DNA from: Saprospiraceae bacterium UBA3362
GTDB taxonomy: Bacteria > Bacteroidota > Bacteroidia > Chitinophagales > Saprospiraceae
Assembly: GCA_002360455.1 (NCBI GenBank)
Contig: DEQQ01000088.1
Span: forward strand, 1 to 24,539
DNA length: 24,539 bases
Direction of reading: 5' to 3'
Under the pieces are notes generated by a model, which was not told where the DNA came from, searched no databases, and was given only the letters and a program-made list of their open reading frames with translations. The stretch's first letter is position 1. The number at the start of each line of letters is the position of its first letter. Shown piece after piece: positions 24,115-24,539 of this stretch. Both the position numbers and the translations under genes were made by a program.

Positions 24115-24539
24115 GAACAAAGAAAATATATTGGTGCCGAAACTTAGGTTTCCTGATTTCTTGAAAAAAAATGATTGGGATAAAAAAGCATTGAAGAACG
24201 TATCAGAAGTGATAATGGGGTCGTCCCCAAGTTCCGCATCATATAATGAAAGTAAAATTGGACTACCCTTACTACAAGGAAACGCAGATATAAAAAATAG
24301 ACTATCTGCACCAAGAATATATACTTCTGAAATTACTAAAGAATGCCAAATAAATGATATATTATTAAGTGTCCGAGCACCTGTTGGAACTGTTGCTAAA
24401 TCATTGCATAACGCATGTATTGGTAGAGGTATTGCAGCTATAAGAGCGATTGATAAAAACTCTCAAGAATATTTATATCAATGGTTAATTTCAAATGAAT
24501 TTGCTTGGCAGAATATTTCACAAGGTGGAACATTTGACG
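24107..24539 (+). CDS. hsdS: Type I restriction specificity subunit HsdS, N-terminal part (runs off the window)
   Basis: The ATG at 24107 opens a frame that continues past the end of the window (144 full codons seen). The start MSKNKENILVPKLRFPDF is the standard HsdS head. The first target-recognition domain is recognisable: MGSSPSSASYNE, then GLPLLQGNADI, NDILLSVRAPVGTVAKS and CIGRGIAAIRA. HsdS reads the bipartite DNA target and holds two HsdM subunits, with HsdR cutting. The 8-bp overlap with the leftover hsdR tail suggests it was originally coupled to a different hsdR 3' end from the one now upstream. The second recognition domain and hsdM should lie beyond the window. Confidence 0.93.
   Translation, partial: MSKNKENILVPKLRFPDFLKKNDWDKKALKNVSEVIMGSSPSSASYNESKIGLPLLQGNADIKNRLSAPRIYTSEITKECQINDILLSVRAPVGTVAKSLHNACIGRGIAAIRAIDKNSQEYLYQWLISNEFAWQNISQGGTFD

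Noticed and set aside
1..24539. CRISPR array
   Set aside because: No regularly spaced direct repeats of 20-40 bases were seen on either strand.
1..24539. Insertion sequences or phage genes
   Set aside because: No transposase, integrase or structural phage motifs were recognised in any frame I read.

Overview
The window looks like a chromosomal segment of a low-G+C Bacteroidota, perhaps the Saprospiria/Chitinophagia side. The evidence is the gliding-motility ABC transporter genes gldA-gldF-gldG, the ftsX-DUF3098-uppP-truB cluster typical of the phylum, short lipoprotein signals of the LFSSC kind, and promoters of the Bacteroidota form TAnnTTTG (with a weak TTTG/TTG box upstream) before several genes. 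All real genes read on the + strand.

Region by region. (1) 1-1319: the 3' end of a large secreted protein, a Gly/Ser-rich linker followed by a cysteine-rich domain with an HEWFH zinc site resembling M35/aspzincin peptidases, overlapping by 4 bp a small lipoprotein gene. This arrangement could be a toxin tip with its immunity lipoprotein. (2) 1320-1916: a gene-poor stretch with a possible decayed minus-strand gene. (3) 1931-6730: surface polysaccharide genes: a UDP-glucuronate decarboxylase-like epimerase, dTDP-glucose 4,6-dehydratase and a Wza-type outer-membrane export protein with repeated SLBB-like domains. (4) 6911-10405: a NicO/UreH-like membrane protein, then ftsX, a DUF3098 membrane protein, uppP and truB. 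(5) 10685-15110: gldA-gldF-gldG and a DUF4340 protein. (6) 15119-18235: a zinc-dependent phospholipase C/S1-P1-like protein, a TraB/GumN protein, a gamma-carbonic-anhydrase-like protein and an OsmC-family protein. (7) 18458-19961: tRNA-Leu(UAG) with a clear promoter and terminator, then trigger factor. (8) 20627-24539: a type I restriction locus: hsdR, a GxxExxY nuclease-fold gene, a leftover second hsdR tail, and the start of hsdS, which runs off the window. No hsdM is visible.

Most of the window is ordinary housekeeping and envelope biology. The accessory parts are the two ends. The most informative observations are the hsdR-tail scar downstream of the GxxExxY gene, which indicates recombination or insertion at the hsdR/hsdS junction; the candidate peptidase-lipoprotein effector/immunity pair; and a 9-bp word, CAAGCTAAA, found once in each of the five longer non-coding gaps.
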